Source: Betaproteobacteria bacterium (GTDB lineage: Bacteria; Pseudomonadota; Gammaproteobacteria; Burkholderiales; Rhodocyclaceae). Taken from it: a DNA stretch of 64,000 nucleotides. Of the stretch, positions 42,016-54,463 are shown piece by piece (within the stretch, counting starts at the first letter, position 1; each line of letters starts with the position of its first letter). Position numbers and translations under genes: made by a program. The notes beneath the pieces were generated by a model, which did not search any database, had not been told where the DNA came from, and was given only the letters and a program-made list of their open reading frames with translations. The DNA is taken from assembly GCA_020621405.1 (NCBI GenBank), contig JAHRYN010000002.1, positions 795,676 to 859,675 on the forward strand. The letters are read 5' to 3'.

Positions 42016-42819
42016 ATGAGAGCAGACCAGACCCTCGTTGCCCGCCAGCTTGCCCGCTCGCGCACCGTCGCGCAGGCGCTGATCGCCGCCGGTCGGGTGT
42101 CCGCCGCGAGCGGCGCCGGCTGGAGTACGGTGACCAAGCCGTCGCAGGACATCCCCGACGGCATCGAACTGAAGGTCGAGACCAGCGACGACGACCGCTA
42201 CGTATCGCGCGGCGGTCTGAAGCTGGCCGGCGCACTGGCGCACACCGGACTGGACGTCACCGGACTGGACTGCCTGGACGTCGGCCAGTCGACCGGCGGC
42301 TTTTCCGACTGCCTGCTGCAAGCCGGCGCCGCCCGCGTGGTCGGTGTCGATGTCGGCCATGGCCAGCTCGACGCACGGCTGCGCGGCGACGCCCGCATCG
42401 TCTGTATCGAACACCTGAACGCACGCACGCTGGACGCCGACGCGCTGGGCCGGCACATGCCGGCCGGCGGCTTCGACCTTGTGGTGTGCGACGCCAGCTT
42501 CATCTCGCTGACCCTGCTGCTGCCGCGCTGGCCGGCACTGCTGGCGCCGCACGGCAGCGTGCTGACGCTGGTCAAGCCGCAGTTCGAACTGGGCCCGGAA
42601 GCGCTGGGCAAGGGCGGCATCGTGCGCGATACGGCACAATACGCGGCCCTGGAGGTGCGCATGCGCACGTTCGCCGACGCGAACGGTCTCATCGCACTGG
42701 ACTATTTCGACAGCCCGATCACGGGCGGCGACGGCAACCGCGAATTTTTCCTGCATGCCGCGAAGCACCCCGGAACACATCACGATGAACGACTCGAACA
42801 AGCGCATCTGCAGCGTTGA
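42016..42819 (+). CDS. tlyA: TlyA/RrmJ-type rRNA methyltransferase
   Basis: The 267-residue protein has an N-terminal S4-like RNA-binding part (RADQTLVARQLARSRTVAQALIAAGRV) and an FtsJ-type SAM methyltransferase domain (YVSRGGLKLAGAL, LDVGQSTGGFSDCLLQAGA, DLVVCDASFISL). The family is labelled hemolysin A in older records but methylates rRNA ribose. It overlaps metF by 35 bases, so the two are probably cotranscribed. Confidence 0.9.
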   Translation: MRADQTLVARQLARSRTVAQALIAAGRVSAASGAGWSTVTKPSQDIPDGIELKVETSDDDRYVSRGGLKLAGALAHTGLDVTGLDCLDVGQSTGGFSDCLLQAGAARVVGVDVGHGQLDARLRGDARIVCIEHLNARTLDADALGRHMPAGGFDLVVCDASFISLTLLLPRWPALLAPHGSVLTLVKPQFELGPEALGKGGIVRDTAQYAALEVRMRTFADANGLIALDYFDSPITGGDGNREFFLHAAKHPGTHHDERLEQAHLQR

Positions 42820-43624
42820 ATTCTTCCCGCCCGCGACCGACGAAGGCGCGGAAAAGCTGCGCGCCACGCGCCGCCAGCTGCGCCAGCTCAATCCGGCCTT
42901 CTTTTCGGTGACCTACGGCGCCGGCGGCACCACGCGCGATCGCACGCTGGAAACCGTGCTGGAGATGAAGGCGGAAGGCCTGAACGCGGCGCCGCACCTG
43001 TCGTGCATCGGTTCGACCCGCGACAACCTGCGGCAGACGCTGGCGCGCTACAAGGCCGAAGGCATCCACCACATGGTGGCGCTGCGCGGCGACCTGCCGT
43101 CCGGCGTGGTCGATCCGGGCGACCTGCGCTACGCCAACGAGCTGGTCGAGTTCGTGCGCCAGGAAACCGGCGACTGGTTCCACATCGAGGTGGCCGCCTA
43201 TCCCGAGGTGCATCCGCAGGCGCAGAGCGCCGAGAAGGACCTGCAGGCCTTCGTGCGCAAGATGAAAGCGGGCGCCGATTCGGCGATCACGCAGTATTTC
43301 TACAATACCGACGCCTACTTCGCCTTCGTCGACGACGCGCGCGCGCTGGGCGTCGAGGCGCCGATCTTCCCCGGCATCATGCCGATCGCCAACTTCACCA
43401 AGATTTCGCGCTTCTCGGAAGCCTGCGGCGCGGAAATCCCGCGCTGGATGCGCCGCAAGTTCGAAGGTTTCGGCGACGACGCGGCATCGGTTAAGGCCTA
43501 TGGCCTGGACGTGGTGACCACGCTGTGCGAGCGCCTGCTGGCCGGCGGCGCACCCGGCCTGCACTTCTACACGCTGAACCAGGCCGGACTGACCTCCACC
43601 ATCTGGCAGCGGCTCGGCCTCTGA
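42785..43624 (+). CDS. metF: Methylenetetrahydrofolate reductase
   Basis: The 279-residue enzyme has the MetF barrel: SVEFFPPATDEG, FFSVTYGAGGTTRDRT, HLSCIGS, MVALRGDLP and ADSAITQYFYN. It reduces 5,10-methylene-THF to 5-methyl-THF, the methyl donor used by the MetH encoded 2.6 kb away. The start overlaps the end of tlyA, giving coupled translation. Confidence 0.96.
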   Translation: MNDSNKRICSVEFFPPATDEGAEKLRATRRQLRQLNPAFFSVTYGAGGTTRDRTLETVLEMKAEGLNAAPHLSCIGSTRDNLRQTLARYKAEGIHHMVALRGDLPSGVVDPGDLRYANELVEFVRQETGDWFHIEVAAYPEVHPQAQSAEKDLQAFVRKMKAGADSAITQYFYNTDAYFAFVDDARALGVEAPIFPGIMPIANFTKISRFSEACGAEIPRWMRRKFEGFGDDAASVKAYGLDVVTTLCERLLAGGAPGLHFYTLNQAGLTSTIWQRLGL

Positions 43625-43646
43625 TTCCGCACACCGGAGCTCCACC

Positions 43647-44057
43647 ATGCGCATCCTGTCCATCCTCGCCCTGATCCTCGCCCTGTTCGGCGGCTACACC
43701 TGGGTCGTGCTGAACTGGAGCTATTCCAGCGGCGAGCGTGCCGGCTACGTGCAGAAGTTTTCGCACAAGGGCTGGCTGTGCAAGACCTGGGAAGGCGAGC
43801 TGGCGATGGTGACCATGCCCGGCACGCTGACCGAGAAGTTCGAATTCAGCGTGCGCGATGCCGCCGTGGCGCAGAAGCTGAACGACAGCATGGGCCAGCG
43901 CGTGTCGCTGCACTACGAGCAGCACCTCGGCGTGCCGACCAGCTGCTTCGGCGAAACCCAGTATTTCGTCAGCGACATCCGCGTGGTCGACGTGCCGGAC
44001 GGGGAGAAGCGCGTCGTGCCCGCCATGCCAGCGCCCGCACCGGCACCGGCGAAGTGA
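43647..44057 (+). CDS. Small membrane-anchored protein, conserved hypothetical
   Basis: The 136-residue product has one N-terminal hydrophobic segment (about 3-23, ILSILALILALFGGYTWVVL) and a soluble part with two conserved-looking Cys (WLCKTWEGE and SCFGETQYFVSDI) and a Pro/Ala-rich end. Similar proteins are present in many proteobacteria under inconsistent names; I cannot assign a function. Its stop overlaps the GTG of the following efflux gene. Confidence 0.8.
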   Translation: MRILSILALILALFGGYTWVVLNWSYSSGERAGYVQKFSHKGWLCKTWEGELAMVTMPGTLTEKFEFSVRDAAVAQKLNDSMGQRVSLHYEQHLGVPTSCFGETQYFVSDIRVVDVPDGEKRVVPAMPAPAPAPAK

Positions 44058-45235
44058 ACACGGCACCGCGCGGCCTGGCCCTGATGCTGGCGGGGCTGTC
44101 CGCCATCGGCCCGTTCGCGATCGACACCTATCTGCCGGCCTTCCCGGCGATCGCCGCCGACCTCGGCGCGAGCAAGGTCGAGGTCCAGCAGTCGCTGACC
44201 ATCTATCTGGCCGCCTTCGCGCTGATGATCCTGTGGCACGGCGCGCTGGCCGACGCACTCGGCCGGCGCCGCGTGGTGCTGTTCTCGCTCGCGCTGTTCT
44301 GCGCCACCTCGATCGGCTGCGCGCTGGCCACCCGCATCGAACACCTGTGGCTGGCACGCGCGCTGGCCGGCATGTGCTCCGGCGCCGGCATGGTGGTCGG
44401 CCGCGCCATCGTGCGCGACCTGTTCGACGGTCCGCAGGCGCAGCGCCTGATGAGCACCATACAGATGCTGTTCGCGCTGGCGCCTGCCGCCGCGCCCATC
44501 ATCGGCGGCTGGGTGTTCGGCGCCTTCGGCTGGCGCGCCATATTCTGGTTCCTCGCCGGCTATTCGGCGCTGCTGTGGCTGGTCTGCCTGATGCGCCTGC
44601 CGGAAACACTGGATCCGGCACACCGGCGCAGCCTGCATCCAGTCAAACTGGCGCGCGACTACGCGCACATGTACGCCCATCCGGCACTACTGGCGCTGGT
44701 GATCGCAGTGTCGATGAATTTCGCCGGTTTCTTCCTGTACGTGCTGTCGGCGCCGGTGTTCCTGATGGAGCACCTCGGCGTGTCGCCGCAGGGCTTTGCC
44801 TGGCTGTTCGGCCCGACGGTAGCCGGCATGATGGCCGGCTCGTGGATTTCCCGCCGGCTGGCCGGGCGCATGGCGCCGATGCCGCAGCTGAAGCTGGCCT
44901 ACACCCTCATGCTGGTCGCCGCGGCCGGCAACGTCGTGCTCAATCTTCTGGTGCCGGCCAGCCTGCCCTGGGCGGTGCTGCCGGTCGCGCTGTACAACAT
45001 CGGCCAGGCCATCGCGATGCCCACGCTGTCGCTGCTGGCGCTCGACCTGTTTCCGCGCGCACGCGGCATGGTGTCGTCCTGCCAGGGCTTCGCGCAGTCG
45101 CTGACCAATGCGCTGGCGGCCGGACTGGTGGTGCCGCTGCTGTGGGGCGAGCCACTGCATCTGGCGGCCGGCATGGCCGGTTTCGTGCTGACCGGCTGGA
45201 TCGCCTGGCTGCGCTACCGGCGGCTGCAGCCATGA
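44054..45235 (+). CDS. Bcr/CflA-family MFS efflux transporter
   Basis: The 393-residue MFS protein begins (GTG) VNTAPRGLALMLAGLSAIGPFAIDTYLPAFPAIAADLGAS, the Bcr/CflA N-terminal signature, with the motif-A loop LADALGRRRVVL and about 12 helices. Members export bicyclomycin, chloramphenicol, sulfonamides or cysteine-like metabolites. The start is GTG in a GTGA overlap with the preceding gene, and the stop overlaps the next gene by ATGA, making a compact three-gene run. Confidence 0.88.
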   Translation: MNTAPRGLALMLAGLSAIGPFAIDTYLPAFPAIAADLGASKVEVQQSLTIYLAAFALMILWHGALADALGRRRVVLFSLALFCATSIGCALATRIEHLWLARALAGMCSGAGMVVGRAIVRDLFDGPQAQRLMSTIQMLFALAPAAAPIIGGWVFGAFGWRAIFWFLAGYSALLWLVCLMRLPETLDPAHRRSLHPVKLARDYAHMYAHPALLALVIAVSMNFAGFFLYVLSAPVFLMEHLGVSPQGFAWLFGPTVAGMMAGSWISRRLAGRMAPMPQLKLAYTLMLVAAAGNVVLNLLVPASLPWAVLPVALYNIGQAIAMPTLSLLALDLFPRARGMVSSCQGFAQSLTNALAAGLVVPLLWGEPLHLAAGMAGFVLTGWIAWLRYRRLQP

Positions 45236-45444
45236 ACCGGCGCTATCAGGTGCGCAGCCGCGTCGAAGCCGCCGGCTGGGTACACGAGGTGTTCGACAGC
45301 ACGACCGGTGCCGCCGTACTCGACGCCCACCCCGACCTGTCGTGGTGCTTCGACGGCGCTGCCATGCTCGAATCCGGCCTAGGCATCGATGAAACCCTCG
45401 AACTGCTGGCAGTACGCCCGATTGGCAGGAAATGTGGCTGCTGA
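45232..45444 (+). CDS. 70-residue uncharacterised protein
   Basis: The short protein MNRRYQVRSRVEAAGWVHEV continues without a membrane segment and ends IGRKCGC. It overlaps the efflux gene by ATGA, which supports translation. I recognise no family. A small soluble adaptor is possible. Confidence 0.6.
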   Translation: MNRRYQVRSRVEAAGWVHEVFDSTTGAAVLDAHPDLSWCFDGAAMLESGLGIDETLELLAVRPIGRKCGC

Positions 45445-45614
45445 CCGGCGCCAGGCCACGAAACCGCGTATTGTTATTGCGCCGCAACATCGGCTTGACG
45501 TGGGTCAATCCAGTCATCCGGGCGCTGGCTTAGCGTACTAACATTGCGACACGCAGGCGCCTGGGAACCACGGCGCGCGCTGTCCGGTCATTCATACATC
45601 AAGGAGCAACAACC

Positions 45615-46004
45615 ATGATTTCCCTCCGTTCCGCACTCACCGCCGGCCTGCTGATGCTGGGCGCCGGCAGCCAGCTGGCCATGGCCGATGCAGCGAAGGA
45701 CACCGAAATGCTCAAGCTCGCGAGCACCAGCGGCTGCCTGACCTGTCACCACATCGAACCGGGCAAGCTGCCGGACGGCCGTGCTCCGGTCGGCCCGGCC
45801 TGGCGCGACGTGGCGGCCAAGTACAAGGACAACAAGGATGCGCAGAACCAGCTCACGCAGATCGTGATGCAGGGCTCCAACCCCTACTCCAGCCACTGGA
45901 AGGGCAAGGTGACCGGTCTGGCGATGCCGCCCAACGCCGTCGCGATCACCGAAGCCGACGCTTCGAAGCTGGTCGGCTGGATCCTCTCGCTGAACACGAA
46001 GTAA
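45615..46004 (+). CDS. Periplasmic class I cytochrome c
   Basis: The 129-residue product has a signal peptide (to about residue 25), one haem site CLTCH (Cys41, Cys44, His45) and a likely axial Met104 in GLAMPPNAV. Size fits c551/c552-type electron carriers of the periplasm. AAGGAG lies shortly before the ATG. It is a single-gene unit ended by a hairpin terminator and could be an acceptor for periplasmic dehydrogenases such as the Tat-exported molybdoenzyme; that link is speculative. Confidence 0.92.
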   Translation: MISLRSALTAGLLMLGAGSQLAMADAAKDTEMLKLASTSGCLTCHHIEPGKLPDGRAPVGPAWRDVAAKYKDNKDAQNQLTQIVMQGSNPYSSHWKGKVTGLAMPPNAVAITEADASKLVGWILSLNTK

Positions 46005-46016
46005 GCCTGCCGGGGC

Positions 46017-46047
46017 GGGCGCGGACCGGCACTTCGCCGCCGCGCCC
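46017..46047 (+). terminator. Hairpin after the cytochrome c gene
   Basis: GGGCGCGG/CCGCGCCC arms with a 15-base loop begin 12 bases after the stop codon and are followed by GTCTTGACTT. Confidence 0.65.
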
Positions 46048-46061
46048 GTCTTGACTTGAAC

Positions 46062-46084
46062 CGCGCACACTCTTAATGTGCGCG
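46062..46084. promoter_or_regulatory. Inverted repeat upstream of metH
   Basis: CGCGCACA/TGTGCGCG with a 7-base spacer lies upstream of the likely metH promoter. It may be an operator or a second hairpin terminating the preceding gene. Confidence 0.5.
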
Positions 46085-46095
46085 TTCGCGCCGAT

Positions 46096-46126
46096 TTGAG
46101 CTTTCAGCTTGCGGGCGCGTTATAAA
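46096..46126 (+). promoter_or_regulatory. Candidate metH promoter
   Basis: TTGAGC at 46096 and TATAAA at 46121 are spaced 19 bp. Initiation near 46133 would give a leader of about 100 bases that contains the hairpin at 46147-46183. Confidence 0.4.
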
Positions 46127-46146
46127 TGCAGCTAAAGCGCGTTACG

Positions 46147-46183
46147 ACCCGTCGGTACGCTCCCTGCGTTCGGCGGGTTTTTT
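46147..46183 (+). terminator. Terminator-like hairpin in the metH leader
   Basis: ACCCGTCG pairs with CGGCGGGT (one G-U) with an inner ACGC/GCGT stem, followed by six T. It lies only 53 bases before metH, downstream of the candidate promoter, so it is either an attenuator or a marker of a roughly 50-base small RNA. Confidence 0.65.
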
Positions 46184-46235
46184 GCTTTTGCGGCCACCGC
46201 CGCATGCTGTCCTTCGCCGTACCACGGAGACTTCG

Positions 46236-49919
<3,684 letters not shown>

Positions 49920-49932
49920 GCGCCGGCGGCGC

Positions 49933-50547
49933 TCAGCCGCCGGCCGGCAGCTCGTCCGGCGGCGGGTCGAGTGTCTGGAACACCCTGAGCGCCGCCCAGG
50001 CGTCGTTCGCCGCATAGAGCAGCTGCGCGACGTTCAGCACCGGCTGCGACCAGTTCGAGGTGGTCACCGACTTCGACTTGCGGAAGTTCTGGCCCAGCAC
50101 CAGACCGACCGCCGCTCGCACGCCGATCGAATTGTTGTAACCGCGCTTGCGGAACACGCGGTCCAGATCGACCAACCCGCGCAGCGGCACGCCGAACCTC
50201 GCATGCACCTGTGTGCGATCCGAACTCAGCCCGAAACCGATCTTCAGCACGTCTTCGGCGTGCAGCAGATCGGCCAGCACCGGGCGGCAGTCGCGATGGT
50301 GAACCTGGAAGATGAAGGCCTTGTCCGGCAGCGCGAACTGCACCACGTGCGGTCCGCTGCTGATTTCGCCGGTCTTGAAGGTGGGCTTGGATTCGGTGTC
50401 GAAACCGACCTGCCGCGCCGCCCGGATTTCCTCGGCCGCGGCCGCGAAGTCGGCCGGCGTGCCGGGCACGAATATGCGCTCCGGTGTCAGGCCGGCGAAC
50501 GGTGGCAGCAGGTCTGTTTCCGCCTTTGACGGGCCGGTCTGTCTCAT
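49933..50547 (-). CDS. RNase D-like 3'-5' exonuclease (DEDDy)
   Basis: The 204-residue protein contains a DEDD exonuclease domain: FDTESKPTF (Asp/Glu, motif I), KIGFGLSSDRTQVHA (motif II) and LLYAANDAWAALRVF (Tyr and Asp, motif III). It lacks the HRDC domains of RNase D, so it belongs to the short YqgF-unrelated, ribonuclease D-like group. It is convergent with metH. The ATG at 50547 follows GAGG. Confidence 0.86.
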   Translation of the reverse strand: MRQTGPSKAETDLLPPFAGLTPERIFVPGTPADFAAAAEEIRAARQVGFDTESKPTFKTGEISSGPHVVQFALPDKAFIFQVHHRDCRPVLADLLHAEDVLKIGFGLSSDRTQVHARFGVPLRGLVDLDRVFRKRGYNNSIGVRAAVGLVLGQNFRKSKSVTTSNWSQPVLNVAQLLYAANDAWAALRVFQTLDPPPDELPAGG

Positions 50548-50667
50548 TTCGCTTGCATCCTCATGCCTTCCGGCATCGGGCCGGCAGATCGGAATTTCCG
50601 GCGCCACGATAGCAGACAGCAGTGTGCCGGTGCCGAGCAGTTCAGCGTCCGCCCGGCACCGCACCTG

Positions 50668-51288
50668 TCAGCCCTTCAGCGCCGCGTAGCTGGTCATCAG
50701 GTTGCGGTAGTCGGGGATGTGATTCGACAGCAGCGTCGCCAGACCCTCGACATCGTTGCGCCAGTCGCGGTGCAGTTCGCAGGCGACGCCGAACCAGTTG
50801 ATCAGCTGGGCACCGGCCTGCGACATGCGGTCCCAGGCGGAGTGGCGGGCGATGTCGTTGAAAGTGCCGGAAGCGTCAGTCACGACGAACACGTCGAAAC
50901 CTTCCTCGATCGCCGACAGCGCCGGGAAGGCCACGCACACTTCGGTCACCACGCCGGCGATGATGAGCTGCCTGCGGCCGGTGGCCTTGATCGCCTTCAC
51001 GAAGTCCTCGTTGTCCCACGCATTGATCTGGCCGGGACGGGCGATGTAGGGGGCATCCGGGAACAGGCTCTTCAGCTCCGGCATCAGCGGGCCGTTCGGG
51101 CCCTGCTCGAAGCTGGTGGTCAGGATGGTCGGCAGCTTGAAGTACTTCGCCAGATCGGCGGTGGCCAGCACGTTGTTGCGGAACCTGTCCGGATCGATGT
51201 CGCGCACCAGCGACAGCAGGCCGGCCTGGTGGTCCACCAGCAGCATCACGGCATCATCCTTGTTCAGCTTCCTGTAGGTCTTGGTCAT
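50668..51288 (-). CDS. Isochorismatase-family hydrolase, YcaC-like
   Basis: The 206-residue cysteine hydrolase has the catalytic Asp19 in LLVDHQAG, a cis-peptide loop and the nucleophile Cys118 in AGVVTEVCVAFPAL. Sequence such as RPGQINAWDNEDFVKAI is YcaC-like. YcaC proteins form octameric rings with unknown substrate. It follows a pirin gene by 94 bases on the same strand, an arrangement that may be one operon under the nearby LysR regulator. Confidence 0.9.
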   Translation of the reverse strand: MTKTYRKLNKDDAVMLLVDHQAGLLSLVRDIDPDRFRNNVLATADLAKYFKLPTILTTSFEQGPNGPLMPELKSLFPDAPYIARPGQINAWDNEDFVKAIKATGRRQLIIAGVVTEVCVAFPALSAIEEGFDVFVVTDASGTFNDIARHSAWDRMSQAGAQLINWFGVACELHRDWRNDVEGLATLLSNHIPDYRNLMTSYAALKG

Positions 51289-51382
51289 GGCAGTTCTCCT
51301 TGCAGTTTATGTGCCGTCTGCCTTTGTGGCGTCGGCCTGATGAACCCCGCACGCCCGGTGCGTGCAGGGCGGGTAAAACAGG

Positions 51383-52249
51383 TCAGGCGGTCGCGGATTC
51401 GAAACGCCCGCTGTTGAAATCATCAATGGCCTGGCGGATTTCGTCCTGCGTGTTCATCACGAAGGGGCCGTAGCCGACGACCGGTTCGTCTATCGGCTCG
51501 CCACCCAGCAGCAGCACGACCGCGTCGCCATCGGCCTCGATCCGGAGTTCACCGCCTTCGCGGTGGAACAGCGCCATCTGTGCCTCGCGCACCGTCTGGT
51601 CCTTGCCGGTGCGCACGCTGCCGTGCAGCACGACCAGCGCCAGCGTGTGTCCTTCCGGCACGGTCAGCGCGACGGGACGCTGCGCCCGCAGCCGCAGGTC
51701 CCACACATCGACCGGCGTGAAAGTGCGTGCCGGGCCGCGATGGCCGTTGTACTCGCCTGCGATGACGCGCAGATGTCCGGCGCCGTCCGGCAGGCCGACC
51801 ACCGGAATGTCATGCTTCGACAGGTGCTGATAACCGGGTGCGGCCATCTTGTCGCGCGCCGGCAGGTTCACCCACAGCTGCACCATTTCCAGCGGGCCAC
51901 CGCGGCGGGTGAAGTCGGGCGAGTGGAATTCCTCGTGGATGATGCCGGCGCCAGCGGTCATCCACTGCACATCGCCCGGACCGATCGTGCCGCCACCGCC
52001 GGCCGAATCCCGATGCGCCACTTCGCCGTCATAGACGATGGTGACCGTCTCGAAACCGCGATGCGGATGACGGCCGACGCCGCGCGGCGTGTCCGACGGC
52101 TCGAACTGCGCCGGACCGGCGTAATCGAGCAGCAGGAAGGGGCTGACATGACGCCCCAGCGAGTCGTACGAAAACAGCGAGCGCACCGGAAAGCCGTCGC
52201 CGACCCAGTGGCTGCGCGGTGCGCTGTAAATCCCGGAAACCTTCTTCAT
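51383..52249 (-). CDS. Pirin-family protein
   Basis: The 288-residue bicupin has the pirin metal site: His61 and His63 in GRHPHRGFETVT, His105 and Glu107 in GAGIIHEEFHS. Bacterial pirins can act as quercetinases or as redox regulators of metabolism. It is divergent from a LysR gene and probably cotranscribed with the YcaC-like gene downstream. The ATG at 52249 (MKKVSGIYSAP) is chosen over a longer frame. Confidence 0.9.
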   Translation of the reverse strand: MKKVSGIYSAPRSHWVGDGFPVRSLFSYDSLGRHVSPFLLLDYAGPAQFEPSDTPRGVGRHPHRGFETVTIVYDGEVAHRDSAGGGGTIGPGDVQWMTAGAGIIHEEFHSPDFTRRGGPLEMVQLWVNLPARDKMAAPGYQHLSKHDIPVVGLPDGAGHLRVIAGEYNGHRGPARTFTPVDVWDLRLRAQRPVALTVPEGHTLALVVLHGSVRTGKDQTVREAQMALFHREGGELRIEADGDAVVLLLGGEPIDEPVVGYGPFVMNTQDEIRQAIDDFNSGRFESATA

Positions 52250-52348
52250 GGCCGTTCTCCTGTTCGGGGCGCCAGCGGAACCCGACGTCATGGATCAATC
52301 ATATGAACAGGACGGGCAATGCGGTAGATGGCAATATTCGACATCAGA

Positions 52349-52364
52349 GTTCCATGAATGGAAC
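52349..52364. promoter_or_regulatory. 16-bp palindrome between pirin and LysR genes
   Basis: GTTCCAT-GA-ATGGAAC is perfectly symmetric, centred 22 bases before the LysR start in the 129-bp divergent region. It is a strong candidate LysR autoregulatory site. Confidence 0.55.
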
Positions 52365-52378
52365 GATGGGGGTCAGAC

Positions 52379-53326
52379 ATGCAGGACCTGAACGATCTTT
52401 TCTACTTCGCGCGGGTGGTCGAGCACGGCGGCTTCGCGCCGGCGGCGCGCGCGCTCGACATGCACAAGTCGAAGCTGAGCCGGCGCGTGGCGCTGCTCGA
52501 AGAGCGGCTGGGCGTGCGGCTGATCCAGCGCTCGACCCGGCGTTTCGCGGTGACCGACGTCGGGCAGGACTACTACGCGCACTGCGTGGCCATGCTGGTC
52601 GAAGCCGACGCGGCACAGGAGGCGGTCGAGCGCTCGCGCGCCGAACCGCAGGGCATCGTCCGGCTGGCCTGTCCGACCGCGCTGCTCGACTATCAGGTGG
52701 CGGACATGCTGGCCCGCTTCATGGTCGAGTGCCCGCGCGTGCAGATCCATCTCGAAAGTACCAATCGCCGGGTGGACGTGATCCGCGAAGGCTTCGACCT
52801 GGCAATCCGGGTGCGCTTTCCACCGCTCAAGGACACCGATCTGGTGATGAAGGTACTTGGCACCAGCCGCCAGTGCCTGGTCGCGCATCCGCAGCTGCTG
52901 GCGCGCGCCGGTGGCACGCCGGTGCCGGCCGATCTGGCGCTGCTGCCCAGCGTCGCCTGGGGACCGGCGCAGCGCGAACACGAATGGCAGCTCGAAGGGC
53001 CGGACGGTGCGACGGCGCGCGTGCTGCACACGCCCCGTCTGGTCACCGACGGGCTGGAAGCGCTGCGCAGCGCGGCCCTGCACGGTGTCGGCGTGGCCCA
53101 GCTGCCGGCCATGATGGTGCAGCAGGATCTGACGGACGGGCGGCTGGTCGAGATACTGCCGCGCTGGGCACCGCGCAGCGGCATCGCGCACCTGGTGTTC
53201 CCGTCGCGCCGCGGCCTGCTGCCGGCGGTGCGCGGGCTGGTGGATCACCTGGCACGCGAATTCGCACAGCTGCCGTCCGACCTGCCGGTGGCGGGCCGTC
53301 CGTCCGCCAGCCGCTTCAGCGTGTGA
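52379..53326 (+). CDS. LysR-family regulator (pirin-divergent)
   Basis: The 315-residue protein begins MQDLNDLFYFARVVEHGGFAPAARALDMHKSKLSRR, a typical LysR HTH, followed by the effector-binding lobes. Divergent arrangement with pirin and the YcaC-like hydrolase is the common LysR pattern in which regulator and target share a control region. A second in-frame ATG (52358) lies inside the palindrome, so the ATG at 52379 is preferred. Confidence 0.9.
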   Translation: MQDLNDLFYFARVVEHGGFAPAARALDMHKSKLSRRVALLEERLGVRLIQRSTRRFAVTDVGQDYYAHCVAMLVEADAAQEAVERSRAEPQGIVRLACPTALLDYQVADMLARFMVECPRVQIHLESTNRRVDVIREGFDLAIRVRFPPLKDTDLVMKVLGTSRQCLVAHPQLLARAGGTPVPADLALLPSVAWGPAQREHEWQLEGPDGATARVLHTPRLVTDGLEALRSAALHGVGVAQLPAMMVQQDLTDGRLVEILPRWAPRSGIAHLVFPSRRGLLPAVRGLVDHLAREFAQLPSDLPVAGRPSASRFSV

Positions 53327-53353
53327 CGTCGATCCGCGTCCTTCCGCACCGTG

Positions 53354-54307
53354 TCAGGCGGATGCCGGCCGGTTCCTGTCCCGCATGAAGTCGATGAAGG
53401 TGCGCAGCTTGCCTGGCATCTGCACCCGGTGCGGGTAGTACAGACAGAAGGCTTCTGCCGGCGCGCAGCAGGTTTCCAGCAGCGGCACGAGCTGGCCGCT
53501 GCGCAGGTATTCGTCGGCGAACTGGCGGTAGACGAAGGCCAGGCCGAGCCCCTGTCGCGCGGCGTCGAGCACGCAGCGCATTTCGGTATGCACCAGACGG
53601 GTCGGCGGCTCGATCACGACACGCTGGCCGTCCTGCTCGAAACGCCATTCGAAATAGCGCCCCTGCGCACCGAAACGCTGCCGTATGCAGTCGTGTTCGA
53701 GCACGTCCTCAGGCGCCGCGGGAGCGCCGTGCCCTGCTAGGTAGCCCGGCGCGGCCACCACCACCGTCCGTTGCGCCGCGCCCAGCGGCACCGCCACCAT
53801 GTCGCGCTGTACCGCGTGCCCGAGTCGTATGCCGGCGTCGAAACCGCCGGCCACGATGTCCACCATCTGGTTGTCGATGACCACTTCCAGCGCGATTTCC
53901 GGGAACTGCCGCAGGAAGTCGGCCTGGTGCGGCTGGATCAGCGACACGAAAGCCAGGTGCGAGGTGTTGATGCGCAGCAGCCCTCTCGGGCTGGCGGCAG
54001 TTTCGCCGACCTGCTGCACCGAGCGCCGGATCTGCTCCAGCGCGGGTGCCAGCGAGCCCAGCAGCTGCGCGCCGTGCTCGGTCAGCCCGACGCTGCGCGT
54101 GGTGCGGTTGAACAGCCGCACGCCCAGTTGCGCTTCCAGCGTCCTCACGATCTTGGACATCGCGGTCGGCGTGACATCGAGCTCCGCCGCGGCACGCGCG
54201 AAATTCAGGTGGCGCGCGACGCTGTCGAAAGCGAGCAGGGCGCTCAGGCTGGCGGGTGACTTGGTGCCTTTCGTGGCCGACAGATGCGAAGTGCGATCGT
54301 GGCTCAT
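53354..54307 (-). CDS. LysR-family regulator (SDR-divergent)
   Basis: The 317-residue protein has the LysR HTH (LSALLAFDSVARHLNFARAAAELDVTPTAMSK, then LEAQLGVRLFNRTTRS). Its C-terminal domain is a standard effector lobe. It is divergent from a short-chain dehydrogenase gene across about 156 bases, where GAATC/GATTC arms flank an AT-rich stretch at 54331-54352. It probably regulates that gene. Confidence 0.9.
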   Translation of the reverse strand: MSHDRTSHLSATKGTKSPASLSALLAFDSVARHLNFARAAAELDVTPTAMSKIVRTLEAQLGVRLFNRTTRSVGLTEHGAQLLGSLAPALEQIRRSVQQVGETAASPRGLLRINTSHLAFVSLIQPHQADFLRQFPEIALEVVIDNQMVDIVAGGFDAGIRLGHAVQRDMVAVPLGAAQRTVVVAAPGYLAGHGAPAAPEDVLEHDCIRQRFGAQGRYFEWRFEQDGQRVVIEPPTRLVHTEMRCVLDAARQGLGLAFVYRQFADEYLRSGQLVPLLETCCAPAEAFCLYYPHRVQMPGKLRTFIDFMRDRNRPASA

Positions 54308-54463
54308 ATTGAGAACCAGAAGTTCATTATGAATCCGATTTTATAGAGATTCTCGGACAGAGTCCGGCCGCCTATCGTTGCTGCAACTGTCCGGCCGCTG
54401 CTTCGGGAATGCCGGTGGTCGGGCAGGGTTGCGTACCCCTCGTCATTTCAAAGGATCTCTGCC

